Part shown: in pieces, positions 16,213 through 25,344 of the stretch
Layout: each line of letters begins with the position of its first letter
Position numbering within the stretch: position 1 is the first letter of the stretch
From: Vibrio pelagius
Lineage (GTDB): Bacteria > Pseudomonadota > Gammaproteobacteria > Enterobacterales > Vibrionaceae
Direction of reading: 5' to 3'
DNA length: 64,000 bases
Assembly: GCF_024347575.1 (NCBI RefSeq)
Contig: NZ_AP025504.1
Span: 868,001 to 932,000, forward strand
Notes under the pieces: model-generated
What the model was told of the DNA's origin: nothing
Database searches by the model: none
Seen by the model: only the letters and a program-made list of their open reading frames with translations
Translations under genes and position numbers: made by a program

Positions 16213-18123
16213 CTACTTATCGACGATGAAGCCTTGGAAAACTTCAACGTAGTTATCTGACAATGTATCAAGCTGCGTTTGAGTCTCGATACGTGAGGCG
16301 ATGGTGGTGATCCCTAAGTTATGCGCCGTTCTAGAGATCGACGTTAAGGTGAATTTCTGTTTCTCGTCATCCAAATTGTGAGTGTAGAGATAATCCAACT
16401 TAACGTAACCAGGCCTGAACTCATTGATGTACTCCAGAGACTGGAAGTTGCGACCGTAATTGTCGACACCAAATACTGCGTTGGTATTACGTATCGCGGT
16501 ACACAGTAGGGCTGTGTAGTGCGGCTCGTTGACGAAGCAGTTCTCAGGGATTTCAAAATGAAGCATGTGACAGATAGTTGCGTTCTTGCTTAGTGTCTCA
16601 CCGACCCAACGGATGAAGCTTGGCTCAGAGATACTGCTTGCGGAGATGTTGATCGCTACAGGGGTTGTGATCTCTTTAGCATGTATCTTCTCAATCATTT
16701 TCTCGATTACGTACTGATCGAGCTCGTGGCTTGCGCCGAGCTGTTCAAGCGCGAATAGGTATTGAGCCGCGCTGTATCGAACCCCATCTTTTTCAATTGC
16801 AGAGAACACCTCTTGGTGAAAGGTCTTGCCGAAACTGTTATTCGCCGCTTGCAGGCGGAAAGTGAAGAGATCATTAATGATTGCTTCTTCAACCAGTGTG
16901 CGCCACTGCTGTTTGCCCATCACAGCGCCATGATCATCGGCAGTGATGTAGCCGTAAGCCATTTCACGGTTCGCTTTTGCGACAGAGAGTGCGTTGTCCA
17001 CCAGCGACATGATCTCTGTACTGGTTTTGTTTTGGCTACTATGAGTGACGCCGAGTGAGATGTTCGCGCGGGCGGTTCCTGTTGGATCGGAACCTAGCCC
17101 TTGGACACAGTTAACGATACTGTCTGCGATGAGTTTAAGTTCGCTTTCATCAATGTTCGGCAAGATAAAGCCAAACTCATCTTTTGAAATTCGAGCAATA
17201 GTAAGATCTGGTGACGAAATAGAAGATTGTAAGTGCTCGGCGAGTTCGTGGACCAATGCATCGCCCTCTTGATAACCCTTATCATCGTACTCGTCAGCAA
17301 TGAATTGGGCTTGCAAAACAGCCAAGCCACCAACGCTAGATTCCGCCAACCATTGATTAAGTTGAGACATGTAGTACGCACGGTTACCCAGTTGTGATAC
17401 TGGGTCAATGTAGGCACGTTCACGCAGGCGCTGAGCTTCTTGAGCTTGATTTTTAAAAGCTTGTTCAACTTGCGCCGACATATGGTTGATACCGTCTACG
17501 ACTAAGATCAGATCTTTTGTTTGTGGCCGTTCAAGTGGTTCGCCAAACTGGTTTTGCGCTATCTGGTTCATTTTGGCGATGATCAAATCCAACGGTTTCA
17601 GCGATCGTTTTACGATCCATGAAATAGCCAATAAGCCAATGACAAAAATAAGAGCAAAGACAGTCGCCAAGCGAGTAAAAGATTGCCAAAGTTGAGCATA
17701 GGCAGGACCTGGGTGGCTGACAATTTCCACTTCCGCCAACTGCATCCAACCGCTGGTGATAACACGGCGGTCATGAATCGGTTCAAACAGATTGAGCGAA
17801 GTAAACCAGCTAGGTACATTGCTTGGTTTTACTGGATATGAACGCAGGATGTCGTCACCACTATCGAGGAAGATGAGTCTCACAACAGAATAGGAGCTGC
17901 CATCAAACAATGCATTGATGACCGACTCAACCGCGATTGGGTCTTTGTCCTCAAGATAAGGAGCTAGTGCTAAACCAACGGTATTGATGGTATTACTTAC
18001 CTCTGAACGCTGTTGCGCTTCTAGGTGACCTCGAGTGGTATTAAATTCGATCATAAATACTGACGTCATCAGTAATATAAAGACCGCTACCATCCCGACT
18101 ACAAGCTGTTTATATAAAGTCAT
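16213..18123 (-). CDS. lapD: LapD-type c-di-GMP receptor
   Basis: The 636-residue inner-membrane protein has a membrane helix near residues 7-27, a periplasmic LapD/MoxY-type domain (about 30-150), a second helix (about 153-172), HAMP, then GGDEF and EAL domains. The GGDEF motif reads SKDEF, and the EAL motif reads EVF (HQEVFSAIEKDG), so both catalytic sites are degenerate. This is the LapD pattern, in which c-di-GMP bound to the EAL domain makes the periplasmic domain hold the protease LapG away from the adhesin. It lies 5 bp from lapG, supporting joint function. Confidence 0.9.
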   Translation of the reverse strand: MTLYKQLVVGMVAVFILLMTSVFMIEFNTTRGHLEAQQRSEVSNTINTVGLALAPYLEDKDPIAVESVINALFDGSSYSVVRLIFLDSGDDILRSYPVKPSNVPSWFTSLNLFEPIHDRRVITSGWMQLAEVEIVSHPGPAYAQLWQSFTRLATVFALIFVIGLLAISWIVKRSLKPLDLIIAKMNQIAQNQFGEPLERPQTKDLILVVDGINHMSAQVEQAFKNQAQEAQRLRERAYIDPVSQLGNRAYYMSQLNQWLAESSVGGLAVLQAQFIADEYDDKGYQEGDALVHELAEHLQSSISSPDLTIARISKDEFGFILPNIDESELKLIADSIVNCVQGLGSDPTGTARANISLGVTHSSQNKTSTEIMSLVDNALSVAKANREMAYGYITADDHGAVMGKQQWRTLVEEAIINDLFTFRLQAANNSFGKTFHQEVFSAIEKDGVRYSAAQYLFALEQLGASHELDQYVIEKMIEKIHAKEITTPVAINISASSISEPSFIRWVGETLSKNATICHMLHFEIPENCFVNEPHYTALLCTAIRNTNAVFGVDNYGRNFQSLEYINEFRPGYVKLDYLYTHNLDDEKQKFTLTSISRTAHNLGITTIASRIETQTQLDTLSDNYVEVFQGFIVDK

Positions 18124-18128
18124 TGTAC

Positions 18129-18800
18129 CTACTCATCGTAATTGATAATGGGTTTGTTTAATTTTAGAGAGCGCTTGCGTGAACGAAGATCGTTCCACAA
18201 GCTCAATCTGGATGATTTACCTGCAAGTTGTCCGTTTCCTGCTGAAGACTTCATTAGCCATAGGTTTTTACCGTTAAAGCTGTATATCGGCAGCAAGTCT
18301 CGACGAGTTGACGCTCGTTTAATTTCTGGATTCAAGTTATCCAAAATGACGGGTTCTGCGCTGGGCGTGGAGTAGTAGGCAAGTACCATGTGAAACTGAT
18401 TCAGCTCCAACGCTTTTACGTAGACCAGTCTTAACTTTTTGTCGGGAACACCGAGCTCCAATAGCGAGAAGTATTTAGCGATGGTGAAGTCCTCACAGTC
18501 GCCTGCATTACTTCCTAGAAATTCGAGTGGCGTAGCCCAGTAATCTTTTTGACCCCAAAGCACGATATCGTCGACAAAGTAGAGCTGGTTGAAGAATCGA
18601 TTTACCGATTCCAGTTTTTGTGTCTCACTTTGTGTGGCGAACTGAGCAATATTAGACCGCCATGTCTTGACTCGCATAGCGGCCCTTTGCCCATAGGTTT
18701 CCGATACCGCACTCACCCAGCGCTGCTCAGTGGTGTTTAACGCAAATGATGCACAGGACACACTCAATGCGAACAACGCAATTGCGGAACGAATTTTCAT
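18129..18800 (-). CDS. lapG: LapG-type periplasmic cysteine protease
   Basis: The 223-residue protein is a bacterial transglutaminase-like cysteine protease (BTLCP). A signal peptide (residues 1-20, ending ASFA) sends it to the periplasm. The catalytic triad is visible: Cys in NAGDCEDF near residue 100, His in FHMVLAYY near 136, Asp in ILDNLNPE near 152. LapG cuts the N-terminal anchor of LapA-type adhesins when c-di-GMP is low, releasing the cell from the surface. It is 5 bp upstream of lapD and 60 bp after lapC in the same transcription unit. Confidence 0.92.
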   Translation of the reverse strand: MKIRSAIALFALSVSCASFALNTTEQRWVSAVSETYGQRAAMRVKTWRSNIAQFATQSETQKLESVNRFFNQLYFVDDIVLWGQKDYWATPLEFLGSNAGDCEDFTIAKYFSLLELGVPDKKLRLVYVKALELNQFHMVLAYYSTPSAEPVILDNLNPEIKRASTRRDLLPIYSFNGKNLWLMKSSAGNGQLAGKSSRLSLWNDLRSRKRSLKLNKPIINYDE

Positions 18801-18860
18801 TAGTGAACAGCCTTTTTACATTGGCAGTCATCTGCGTAGAGAGGGAAAAACATCAAACCC

Positions 18861-20252
18861 TTACTCTTTTAATGCATTGTTTTGAGCGCTAAGTATTGGC
18901 TTCAACATGTAATCTAGAACAGTGCGTTTACCTGTAATGATGTCAACCGATGCTGTCATGCCAGGAATAATCGGCAGCTCTTCGTTGTGTCCAAAGCTGT
19001 ATTTCTCAGTACGCACACGTACGATGTAAAAACTGTTGCCCTCTTCATCCTGAGTCGTATCTGCACTGATGTGTTCTAGCACGCCTTCAAGACCGCCATA
19101 TTTAGTGAAGTCATACGCACTGAACTTAACGATGGCTGGCAGTTCTGGGCGTAAAAAGGCGATGTCTTGCGGTGCAATCTTAGCTTCTACAAGCAGTGAA
19201 TCTTCGGTTGGGACAATCTCTACTATATCCATACCTGGTTGAATAACACCGCCAACAGTATTAATACCTAAAGTCTTAACGGTGCCTGTCACCGGGGAGA
19301 TAACCACTGTCCGATTGACTCGGTCTTCCAAACCAACGGCGGACTCGGTGAGGGCAGAGAGTTTATCTTGCGCTTGGTTAAGCTTCTCTTGCTGCTCTGA
19401 ACGGAATTTAAGTGCTGCGTCGACGCGGCTGAGCATAGACTCTTTAATAGCTGAGCGCAGCACAGGGATTTTAAGCTCGCTAGAGGTTAGCTCTCGACGG
19501 GTATCATTTACTTGTCGTTGCAGTTTAAGAAGTTCGATACGCGGTACCACACCCTCATCAGCAAGCGGTTTGGTGATATCCAACTCTTTGCGTGCAAAGT
19601 TGTAGCTTTGGCGTAGGTTAGCGACACGAGCTCTAACCTCGACTAAGTCTTGCTGCTTTTGCTCGACTTGTTGCTCAAAAACGGAGAGTTGGTTACGCAA
19701 GTTATTGAGATCTTGGCGGTACTCGGCTCTTTGGCGTTGGATTAAGTCAGGTTGTCTTTCAATAAACTGTGGTGGGAACGCCAGCTTACCGTAGTTGAGT
19801 GTGACGCTCTTTTTCCAGTTGTCGACAGAGAAGTCTTCATCGATGACAACACTGGTGAGAGACGCCGAAAGCATTAGCACACTTGCTGTGAGGTTAGCCA
19901 CTTGTTGCTCTCGTTCACGAAAGTCGGAACGAAAACGGGTATCATCGATAAGAAGCAGTTGCTGTCCTTTTTGTACCTGTTGGCCTTCTTTGACAAGGAT
20001 CTCTTTAACCAAGCCACCTTCAAGGTTTTGTACGACTTGAATTTGAGAAGAGGGGATTACTTTGCCTTGGCCGACCGTGACTTTGTCGACTTCTGCCCAA
20101 GAAGCCCATCCAATCGCAGCAACAAAGAACAGAACGATAACCCACAGCATGATGCGCGCGCTGGTTGGTGTATTGAGTAACAGTGCGGCTGTTTTATCAT
20201 CGACATACTCAAGTTCAGTATCGTTCAGCTTGTTGTAACTTTTTTGGCTCAT
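18861..20252 (-). CDS. lapC: LapC-type membrane fusion protein (HlyD family)
   Basis: The 463-residue protein has a short cytoplasmic N-terminus, one membrane helix (about residues 32-52), a lipoyl-like half-motif (GQQVQKGQQLLLIDD), a long coiled coil (about 130-290) and a C-terminal beta-barrel region with the HlyD-family signature text GMTASVDIITGKRTVLDYML. It bridges the ABC protein LapB to an outer-membrane channel during adhesin export. It is the first gene of the lap operon. Promoter sequence should lie in 20253-20363, but I see no clear operator. Confidence 0.88.
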   Translation of the reverse strand: MSQKSYNKLNDTELEYVDDKTAALLLNTPTSARIMLWVIVLFFVAAIGWASWAEVDKVTVGQGKVIPSSQIQVVQNLEGGLVKEILVKEGQQVQKGQQLLLIDDTRFRSDFREREQQVANLTASVLMLSASLTSVVIDEDFSVDNWKKSVTLNYGKLAFPPQFIERQPDLIQRQRAEYRQDLNNLRNQLSVFEQQVEQKQQDLVEVRARVANLRQSYNFARKELDITKPLADEGVVPRIELLKLQRQVNDTRRELTSSELKIPVLRSAIKESMLSRVDAALKFRSEQQEKLNQAQDKLSALTESAVGLEDRVNRTVVISPVTGTVKTLGINTVGGVIQPGMDIVEIVPTEDSLLVEAKIAPQDIAFLRPELPAIVKFSAYDFTKYGGLEGVLEHISADTTQDEEGNSFYIVRVRTEKYSFGHNEELPIIPGMTASVDIITGKRTVLDYMLKPILSAQNNALKE

Positions 20253-20363
20253 AACAATCCTTGTCTGCGAAATTTAGTGCAAGCCTATTGAGTGTATTCT
20301 TAGTTTTAAGAAATGTTAAGATCTTGTTCCCATAAAGCGTTGTATTTATATATGTTTCATTAC

Positions 20364-21662
20364 TTATCGGTTTTTGAAATCCGTTTTATCTAGTTGGTGT
20401 TTACGTAATTTGTCATACAGCGTTTTCCGAGAAACTTGTAACTCTTGTTGAACCTCTTTAAGCATACCCTGGTGGCGATGTAGGGCTTCTATTAAGATAA
20501 TCTGTTCAAAGTTATCGGTTCGTTCGCTGAGTGAGAGCTGTTTGATCGTCGTATTAGCTTTCTCTTCGTTTGGGCTGCAGTTATCTTGATCTAGCTCCTC
20601 TGGCGGCTTTGCTTGAGTGAGTACTCTAAGCTCCGCTTCTTGGCGTAGTTGACGCAAATTCTCAGGCCAAGGCTTAGCAATCAACCGCTCAACATCCTGT
20701 TTGGTGATGATAGGGGGCGGTAATTGATATCGACTAGCCGCACCTCGCGCGAAATGTTTAAACAGTGAACCGATATCCTCCGGCCTTTCTGTCAGTGGTA
20801 GCAGCTCAAACTGACGAAACTCTCCCTTTATTGTAGCGGGTACTGCGGTGGATGCGATAATGATACAAGTTGCATTTGAATTGCACTCATTTTCATGAAG
20901 CAGCGTTGATTTTACTTGCTTAAACCACTCCCATTGCTGAGACAGTAATACTTCTGTTTCATGGATATAGAGAGTTCCTCCGCGATGTTTGACACACAGC
21001 TGTTTGAGAAATTCGCAAAATGTTTCTTGGTCTGACTTTGGTAGGTTGAACGCGGCGATAGGGTAGAGCTCGCCTCTTTGATGGCTGTGTAAATCGTGAG
21101 TGTATTGTGCGGTTATGCGTTTCCCCGTTCCTATCTCGCCTTTGATAATGATGATCGGATCTTTGTTGATGTCGAGTGTGATCAACTCACGTCTTAGCGT
21201 CACCATTGATGGAGATTGCCCAATGAGTTTTGGGCCTACATGCGTTTGCATTGCGAGCTCTTTGCGCAGGAGATTATTCTCTTCAACCAGAGCGAGCTTA
21301 TCTGCGGCTTTATGAATTGCAGCCATTAGAGCATCAACAACGAATGGTTTTTCAAGAAAGTCACATGCTCCTACCTTCATCGCGGTCACCGCGGTTTGTA
21401 CGTCGCCGTGCCCCGTTAATACAATCACTTGAAAACGAGGGTTGTGTTTTAAAAGTTGCTCAGTGAATTGAATACCGTCCATCACCGGCATATGTATGTC
21501 GGTGATGACGACACCCGCTTGGGTTAGTGGGATCTGTTTTAGTGCTTCTACAGCGTTAGGGAAACAGCAAATCTCAATACCTTCAATGAGCATTGCTTGT
21601 TCTACCGAATCACGAATCGCGGGTTCGTCGTCAATAAAATAGAGTGCAGGCATGGTTGTCAA
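20364..21662 (-). CDS. DctD-like response regulator with a degenerate sigma54 domain
   Basis: The 432-residue protein has a receiver domain (residues 1-120) with phospho-acceptor Asp in VVITDIHMPVMDG and conserved Lys in FLEKPF, an AAA+ domain (about 145-360) and a Fis-type helix-turn-helix at the C-terminus (LKEVQQELQVSRKTLYDKLR). Walker A is GEIGTGKR, but the GAFTGA loop needed to contact sigma54 is absent and the Walker B aspartate is replaced by His (LYIHETE). Order and pairing with the kinase gene 39 bp upstream match dctB-dctD. It may act as a sigma70-type regulator or DNA-binding switch. The gene directly precedes lapC, so it could control the lap operon; that is an inference. Confidence 0.82.
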   Translation of the reverse strand: MTTMPALYFIDDEPAIRDSVEQAMLIEGIEICCFPNAVEALKQIPLTQAGVVITDIHMPVMDGIQFTEQLLKHNPRFQVIVLTGHGDVQTAVTAMKVGACDFLEKPFVVDALMAAIHKAADKLALVEENNLLRKELAMQTHVGPKLIGQSPSMVTLRRELITLDINKDPIIIIKGEIGTGKRITAQYTHDLHSHQRGELYPIAAFNLPKSDQETFCEFLKQLCVKHRGGTLYIHETEVLLSQQWEWFKQVKSTLLHENECNSNATCIIIASTAVPATIKGEFRQFELLPLTERPEDIGSLFKHFARGAASRYQLPPPIITKQDVERLIAKPWPENLRQLRQEAELRVLTQAKPPEELDQDNCSPNEEKANTTIKQLSLSERTDNFEQIILIEALHRHQGMLKEVQQELQVSRKTLYDKLRKHQLDKTDFKNR

Positions 21663-21701
21663 AGCGACATTCCTTGTTATGAGTTATTGTCATCAGCACG
21701 A

Positions 21702-23519
21702 CTAATCAGTGCTTGAGGTTTTATTGCATGCGTTGTGCAAGGGAATTGTTAGTGAGAATACCATGCCACAAGGCTTGCGCGGTGTCGCAGTGATGGTGCC
21801 GTGATACGCTTCAATAATCCGCTTTGAGATCGATAGACCGAGGCCGAGCCCTTCTGGTTTAGTGGTGAAGAAGGGATCAAAGAGTTGAGATAGCTTTGAT
21901 TCTGGTAGTCCGACGCCATTGTCCCAAATATCAAGGACACAGGTTTCCGGTTCTAGCCGCCAATCTAGGCCGATCTGAGGGCTAGGTTGTTGATGCAGTG
22001 CTTGGGCGGCGTTATGGATTAAATTCACTAGCACTTGCTCCAACTCGGTCGGATGAATCGCAATCTGAATATCGTCACTGATCGAGGCCATTCTCAGTGT
22101 AATACCGTGCTTGATAAGGAGCGCGCTTAAGATTCCCGTGGCATTGTTGACTGCTTGGTGAAGGTTGGCGGTGTGATGTTCTTGCTTGGTAACCTTACGG
22201 GTGAAGACTTTTAAGCGTGCGATGATGTCGGTGATGGATAGATTAAGCGTCAGCATCTTTTCTAAGTTACTTTTCACCATATCATTACGCCCCATTTCAA
22301 GCAGCTTGAGACTATTTTCGCTGTAAGTTCTCAAGGCGGCCAGTGGTTGATTTATCTCGTGGTTAATGCTCGCTGAGAGTTCGCCTAAGACCGCAAGTTT
22401 AGCCGCTTGAGTCAGTTCTTGTTCTGTCTGCTTGAGCTTACTTTGCGACTCTTGGTATTGGTGTATGGTTTGCTGTAGCTGTTGGTTTGATTGTTGTAAG
22501 TAAAGGGTACGCTTATTCACCGTCTCTTCGAGCTTATGGTTGAGCGTTGTCAGTGCCACTTTTGCTTTGTAGGTTTGGCGCCACGACCAAGCGATCAGCA
22601 GCACTAAGCTATATATCACTAAGAATATCGCGTCGATCTGCATGACTTTTTTCATCTCTGTGTCGCGTTCCTTCAGTGCGATGACTTGATATTGCTGACT
22701 ACTGGCTGCTGCCGGGTAGATGTTAAATGTGCCCATCCGACTGAGTTTTTCATTTGGCAAAGCAATATTGGCTTGTGGTAAATCGAGGAAGTCATCAATC
22801 AACGTGATTTTGTCTAATCCATACTGACGCTGCTCGGCAATTTGCTGTTGCTGAATCGGGGTAAGTGGTTGCAGGGAGTGATAGAGCCAATGCGGCTGGC
22901 TTGATAAGAACACCACTTGGTTGTTGTCGAGTACGACAATGTCGAATCCGTCACTGGTAAGAATCTCCTCGATGTTTTCTAGGCTCACTTTTACTGTTAA
23001 CACGCCCACAATCTCTTGTTTTATGTACAAGGGAGAGGAGAGAAAGTAGCCGCGCACATTCGATCTCGCGCCAAGTCCAACGTATTGGGAGTTCAAACCG
23101 TTGATCGCCTGGCTGAAATAGGGGCGAAACGCAAAGTTCTCACCGACAAAGGTTTTTGGATCCTGGTAGTTGCTCGATGCGACTACGGTACCGCTATCGT
23201 CGTGAATGTAGATGGTATCGGCTAAGCTCTGGTTAGCCCACTCTTCCAATAACAGGTTGAGTTGTTGAGCTGACGTTTGTCTTGAAAAATACCCAAGGAT
23301 TCGAGGGTCATGACTTAGGATCGCGGGAACTTGCTTGAATTTTGCGATCTCAGAATCGAGTTGAAGACTGGCCTTGTTGGCGGCTTCTTGCAGCTGTTCA
23401 CCAACCAGACGTTGCTGAAATTGCTCTGCCAATAAATGGGTGGCGGCAAACCCCGCTGCACCCAATGACAGTGAAGCGATAACAAAAGGGGTGAAAAAAC
23501 GGGATATTTTGAAGGCCAA
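21702..23519 (-). CDS. DctB-like sensor histidine kinase
   Basis: This membrane histidine kinase of about 605 residues has an N-terminal helix, a periplasmic double-Cache sensor (about residues 40-290), a second helix, a coiled coil, the H-box LGELSASINHEINQPLAALR and the ATP-binding N, G1 and G2 boxes (LIHNAAQAL, DIWDNGVGLP, GLGLGLSISKRI). DctB kinases sense C4-dicarboxylates, but the ligand here is unknown. The start is uncertain: the frame is open to a TTG at 23615, and I prefer the TTG at 23519 (MAFKISRFF) because it places the first membrane helix at the N-terminus. It is divergent from pdxH and pairs with the degenerate regulator downstream. Confidence 0.82.
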   Translation of the reverse strand: MAFKISRFFTPFVIASLSLGAAGFAATHLLAEQFQQRLVGEQLQEAANKASLQLDSEIAKFKQVPAILSHDPRILGYFSRQTSAQQLNLLLEEWANQSLADTIYIHDDSGTVVASSNYQDPKTFVGENFAFRPYFSQAINGLNSQYVGLGARSNVRGYFLSSPLYIKQEIVGVLTVKVSLENIEEILTSDGFDIVVLDNNQVVFLSSQPHWLYHSLQPLTPIQQQQIAEQRQYGLDKITLIDDFLDLPQANIALPNEKLSRMGTFNIYPAAASSQQYQVIALKERDTEMKKVMQIDAIFLVIYSLVLLIAWSWRQTYKAKVALTTLNHKLEETVNKRTLYLQQSNQQLQQTIHQYQESQSKLKQTEQELTQAAKLAVLGELSASINHEINQPLAALRTYSENSLKLLEMGRNDMVKSNLEKMLTLNLSITDIIARLKVFTRKVTKQEHHTANLHQAVNNATGILSALLIKHGITLRMASISDDIQIAIHPTELEQVLVNLIHNAAQALHQQPSPQIGLDWRLEPETCVLDIWDNGVGLPESKLSQLFDPFFTTKPEGLGLGLSISKRIIEAYHGTITATPRKPCGMVFSLTIPLHNACNKTSSTD

Positions 23520-23686
23520 AGTGAACTCAGATCTGGTTGAAAGTGTATATAGATTAACAACATGGCAATCTAAGTACCGAGATCTTGGTAACACCGAATC
23601 CAAGAGATAGTACAATCGGCTACCACAGGCTTGTATTTCGTTATGCGAAAGCGCAGAATCACAAAAAAATGAAAAGGAGCAACGAA

Positions 23687-24322
23687 ATGGAACTGAAAGA
23701 TATTCGCCGTGAATATGCTCAGGGTGGATTGAGACGCAAAGACTTAGCGGCTGATCCGATTGACCAATTTAATCTTTGGCTTGAGCAGGCTATTGAAGCC
23801 AAACTTACCGACCCAACTGCGATGACAGTGGCAACAGTCGATAAGGACGGCCAACCTTTTCAGCGCATTGTGTTGCTTAAGAATGTTGATCAACAAGGTT
23901 TCGTTTTCTACACAAACCTTGGTAGCCGTAAAGCGCAGCAGCTAGAGCACAATAGCAAGATCAGCTTGCACTTCCCGTGGCACCCACTAGAGCGCCAAGT
24001 ACACATTACTGGTACTGCAGAGAAGCTAAGCGCAGTGGAGAACATGAAGTACTTCTCTTCTCGTCCAAAAGAGAGCCAACTGGCGGCAATCGCAAGTAAG
24101 CAGAGCAGCCGAATTTCTGCGCGTGGTATCTTGGAAGGCAAGTACTTAGAGCTTAAACAGAAATTTGCGAAAGGTGAGATTCCAGTACCGAGCTTCTGGG
24201 GAGGCTTCCGTGTTCGAGTGGACAGCATTGAGTTTTGGCAAGGTGGTGAACATCGTCTGCATGACCGTTTCTTGTTCTCTCGCCAAGATAACCGTTGGGA
24301 TATCGATCGACTTGCGCCGTAG
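23687..24322 (+). CDS. pdxH: Pyridoxine/pyridoxamine 5'-phosphate oxidase
   Basis: The 211-residue FMN enzyme oxidises pyridoxine or pyridoxamine 5'-phosphate to pyridoxal 5'-phosphate. Family signatures are present: [20 protein letters not shown] near residue 40, [15 protein letters not shown] near 87 and the C-terminal [15 protein letters not shown] near 180. Length matches E. coli PdxH (218). The ATG at 23687 has an AAAAGGAGC ribosome site, so I reject the longer frame from 23585. PLP made here is the cofactor of gabT and related enzymes further along, but that is not a regulatory link. It ends at the terminator at 24343-24388. Confidence 0.96.
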   Translation: MELKDIRREYAQGGLRRKDLAADPIDQFNLWLEQAIEAKLTDPTAMTVATVDKDGQPFQRIVLLKNVDQQGFVFYTNLGSRKAQQLEHNSKISLHFPWHPLERQVHITGTAEKLSAVENMKYFSSRPKESQLAAIASKQSSRISARGILEGKYLELKQKFAKGEIPVPSFWGGFRVRVDSIEFWQGGEHRLHDRFLFSRQDNRWDIDRLAP

Positions 24323-24342
24323 TCAGGCGTTCCGAGTTTACC

Positions 24343-24388
24343 AAAAACACCGCGCTGTACTCTTAAAGGGTTGGCGCGGTGTTTTTTT
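24343..24388 (+). terminator. Rho-independent terminator of pdxH
   Basis: AAAAACACCGCGC pairs with GCGCGGTGTTTTT across an 18-nt loop, with seven T following. It also faces vqmA, which converges. Confidence 0.8.
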
Positions 24389-24435
24389 GTCGCTCTTGTC
24401 GAGTTAGGGTGAGCAGCTATTTATGACGATTGATA

Positions 24436-25170
24436 TTAACGGGTCGTCGTTACTTCACTGTGTAGCACCACAGAAATCTGCCGATTGAGCAGGCTTTCCG
24501 GGATCACCGAGCCAAGACCTGAGTCCAGTGCAAATTCAATCAGTTGGCTCTTACTTTTGGCATCGAATTTTTGTTTAAGCCGCGCCACGTGCCCCTCGAC
24601 GGTTTTGATCGAAATCGTCAGGGTCTGTGCAATGTACTGAGGCTTTTTGCCAAACAGCAGCAAAAATAGTACTTCAGATTCGCGTGCTGTGAGTTTTTTA
24701 TTGAGTTTTGACTGACGAGGCTCTGAACCCGCAATCGAACCATCACATGTTTTGGCACTGGTTGCTTGGCAAACCCAGTGACCTACCTCCAAAATGGCAG
24801 TATCGGTGAGCTCTTGACCATAGAATATTGTTCCCTGCACTTTACCATCATCATCGAACCAAGGCGTTTTGGTGAAGATGTGAGCGTGCCAACGGCCATC
24901 TGGATAAGGGTGAATATCTAGAATTTTTAAAGTCTTACGTGTTTCCATCACGTACTTATCTTGCGCTCTGAAGTCTTGCGCACATTCCGTTGTTTGGCTT
25001 GGCATATCAAAATCGGTCAAACCTGCGCTGCTTTGATTGTCGGGCAAACCAATCAGTCGATTGTAGGCTTGGTTAGCATAAACAAAGACAGAGTCCGTAT
25101 CTTTGCACCCCCAGCAGCCCGGCAACTGTTCAAACAGAGAGCGTTGTATGGAGTTAAGTGTTTTCGACAA
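24436..25170 (-). CDS. vqmA: VqmA, DPO-binding quorum-sensing regulator
   Basis: The 244-residue protein is recognisable as VqmA. The N-terminal PAS domain contains LPGCWGCKDTDSVFVYANQA and DFDMPSQTTECAQDFRAQDK; the central text GTIFYGQELTDTAILEVGHW and the LuxR-type helix-turn-helix (TARESEVLFLLLFGKKPQ, about residues 165-230) follow. VqmA binds the autoinducer 3,5-dimethylpyrazin-2-ol and activates the sRNA gene vqmR, which represses biofilm and virulence genes. vqmR and a VqmA box lie upstream, but an ISL3 element now separates them from vqmA, which leaves 174 bp of native leader. Whether vqmA keeps a promoter there is not known. Confidence 0.93.
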   Translation of the reverse strand: MSKTLNSIQRSLFEQLPGCWGCKDTDSVFVYANQAYNRLIGLPDNQSSAGLTDFDMPSQTTECAQDFRAQDKYVMETRKTLKILDIHPYPDGRWHAHIFTKTPWFDDDGKVQGTIFYGQELTDTAILEVGHWVCQATSAKTCDGSIAGSEPRQSKLNKKLTARESEVLFLLLFGKKPQYIAQTLTISIKTVEGHVARLKQKFDAKSKSQLIEFALDSGLGSVIPESLLNRQISVVLHSEVTTTR

Positions 25171-25344
25171 AATATCATCTCAGTTTCGGAACTAAGTTAA
25201 TAATATCAGTTTCTTATAACGCTGTATTGCAATTAATGAACGTTGCTTAAACGGAGAGCAAGGGAAGAATGATCAAGGTAAAGGATATCTGCGAGCATTT
25301 GGATATGACGAATTGATCCACCACTGCACATAGGACAAAAAAAA

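Noticed and set aside
23585..23686. N-terminal extension of PdxH by 34 residues
   Set aside because: The strong ribosome site and family start are at 23687; the extension overlaps the dctB-like promoter region.
25263..25275. GGAAGAATGATCA upstream of vqmA as an RctB 12-mer
   Set aside because: Partial extension only and isolated after the IS insertion; too weak to list as a site, though it once lay near the distal cluster.
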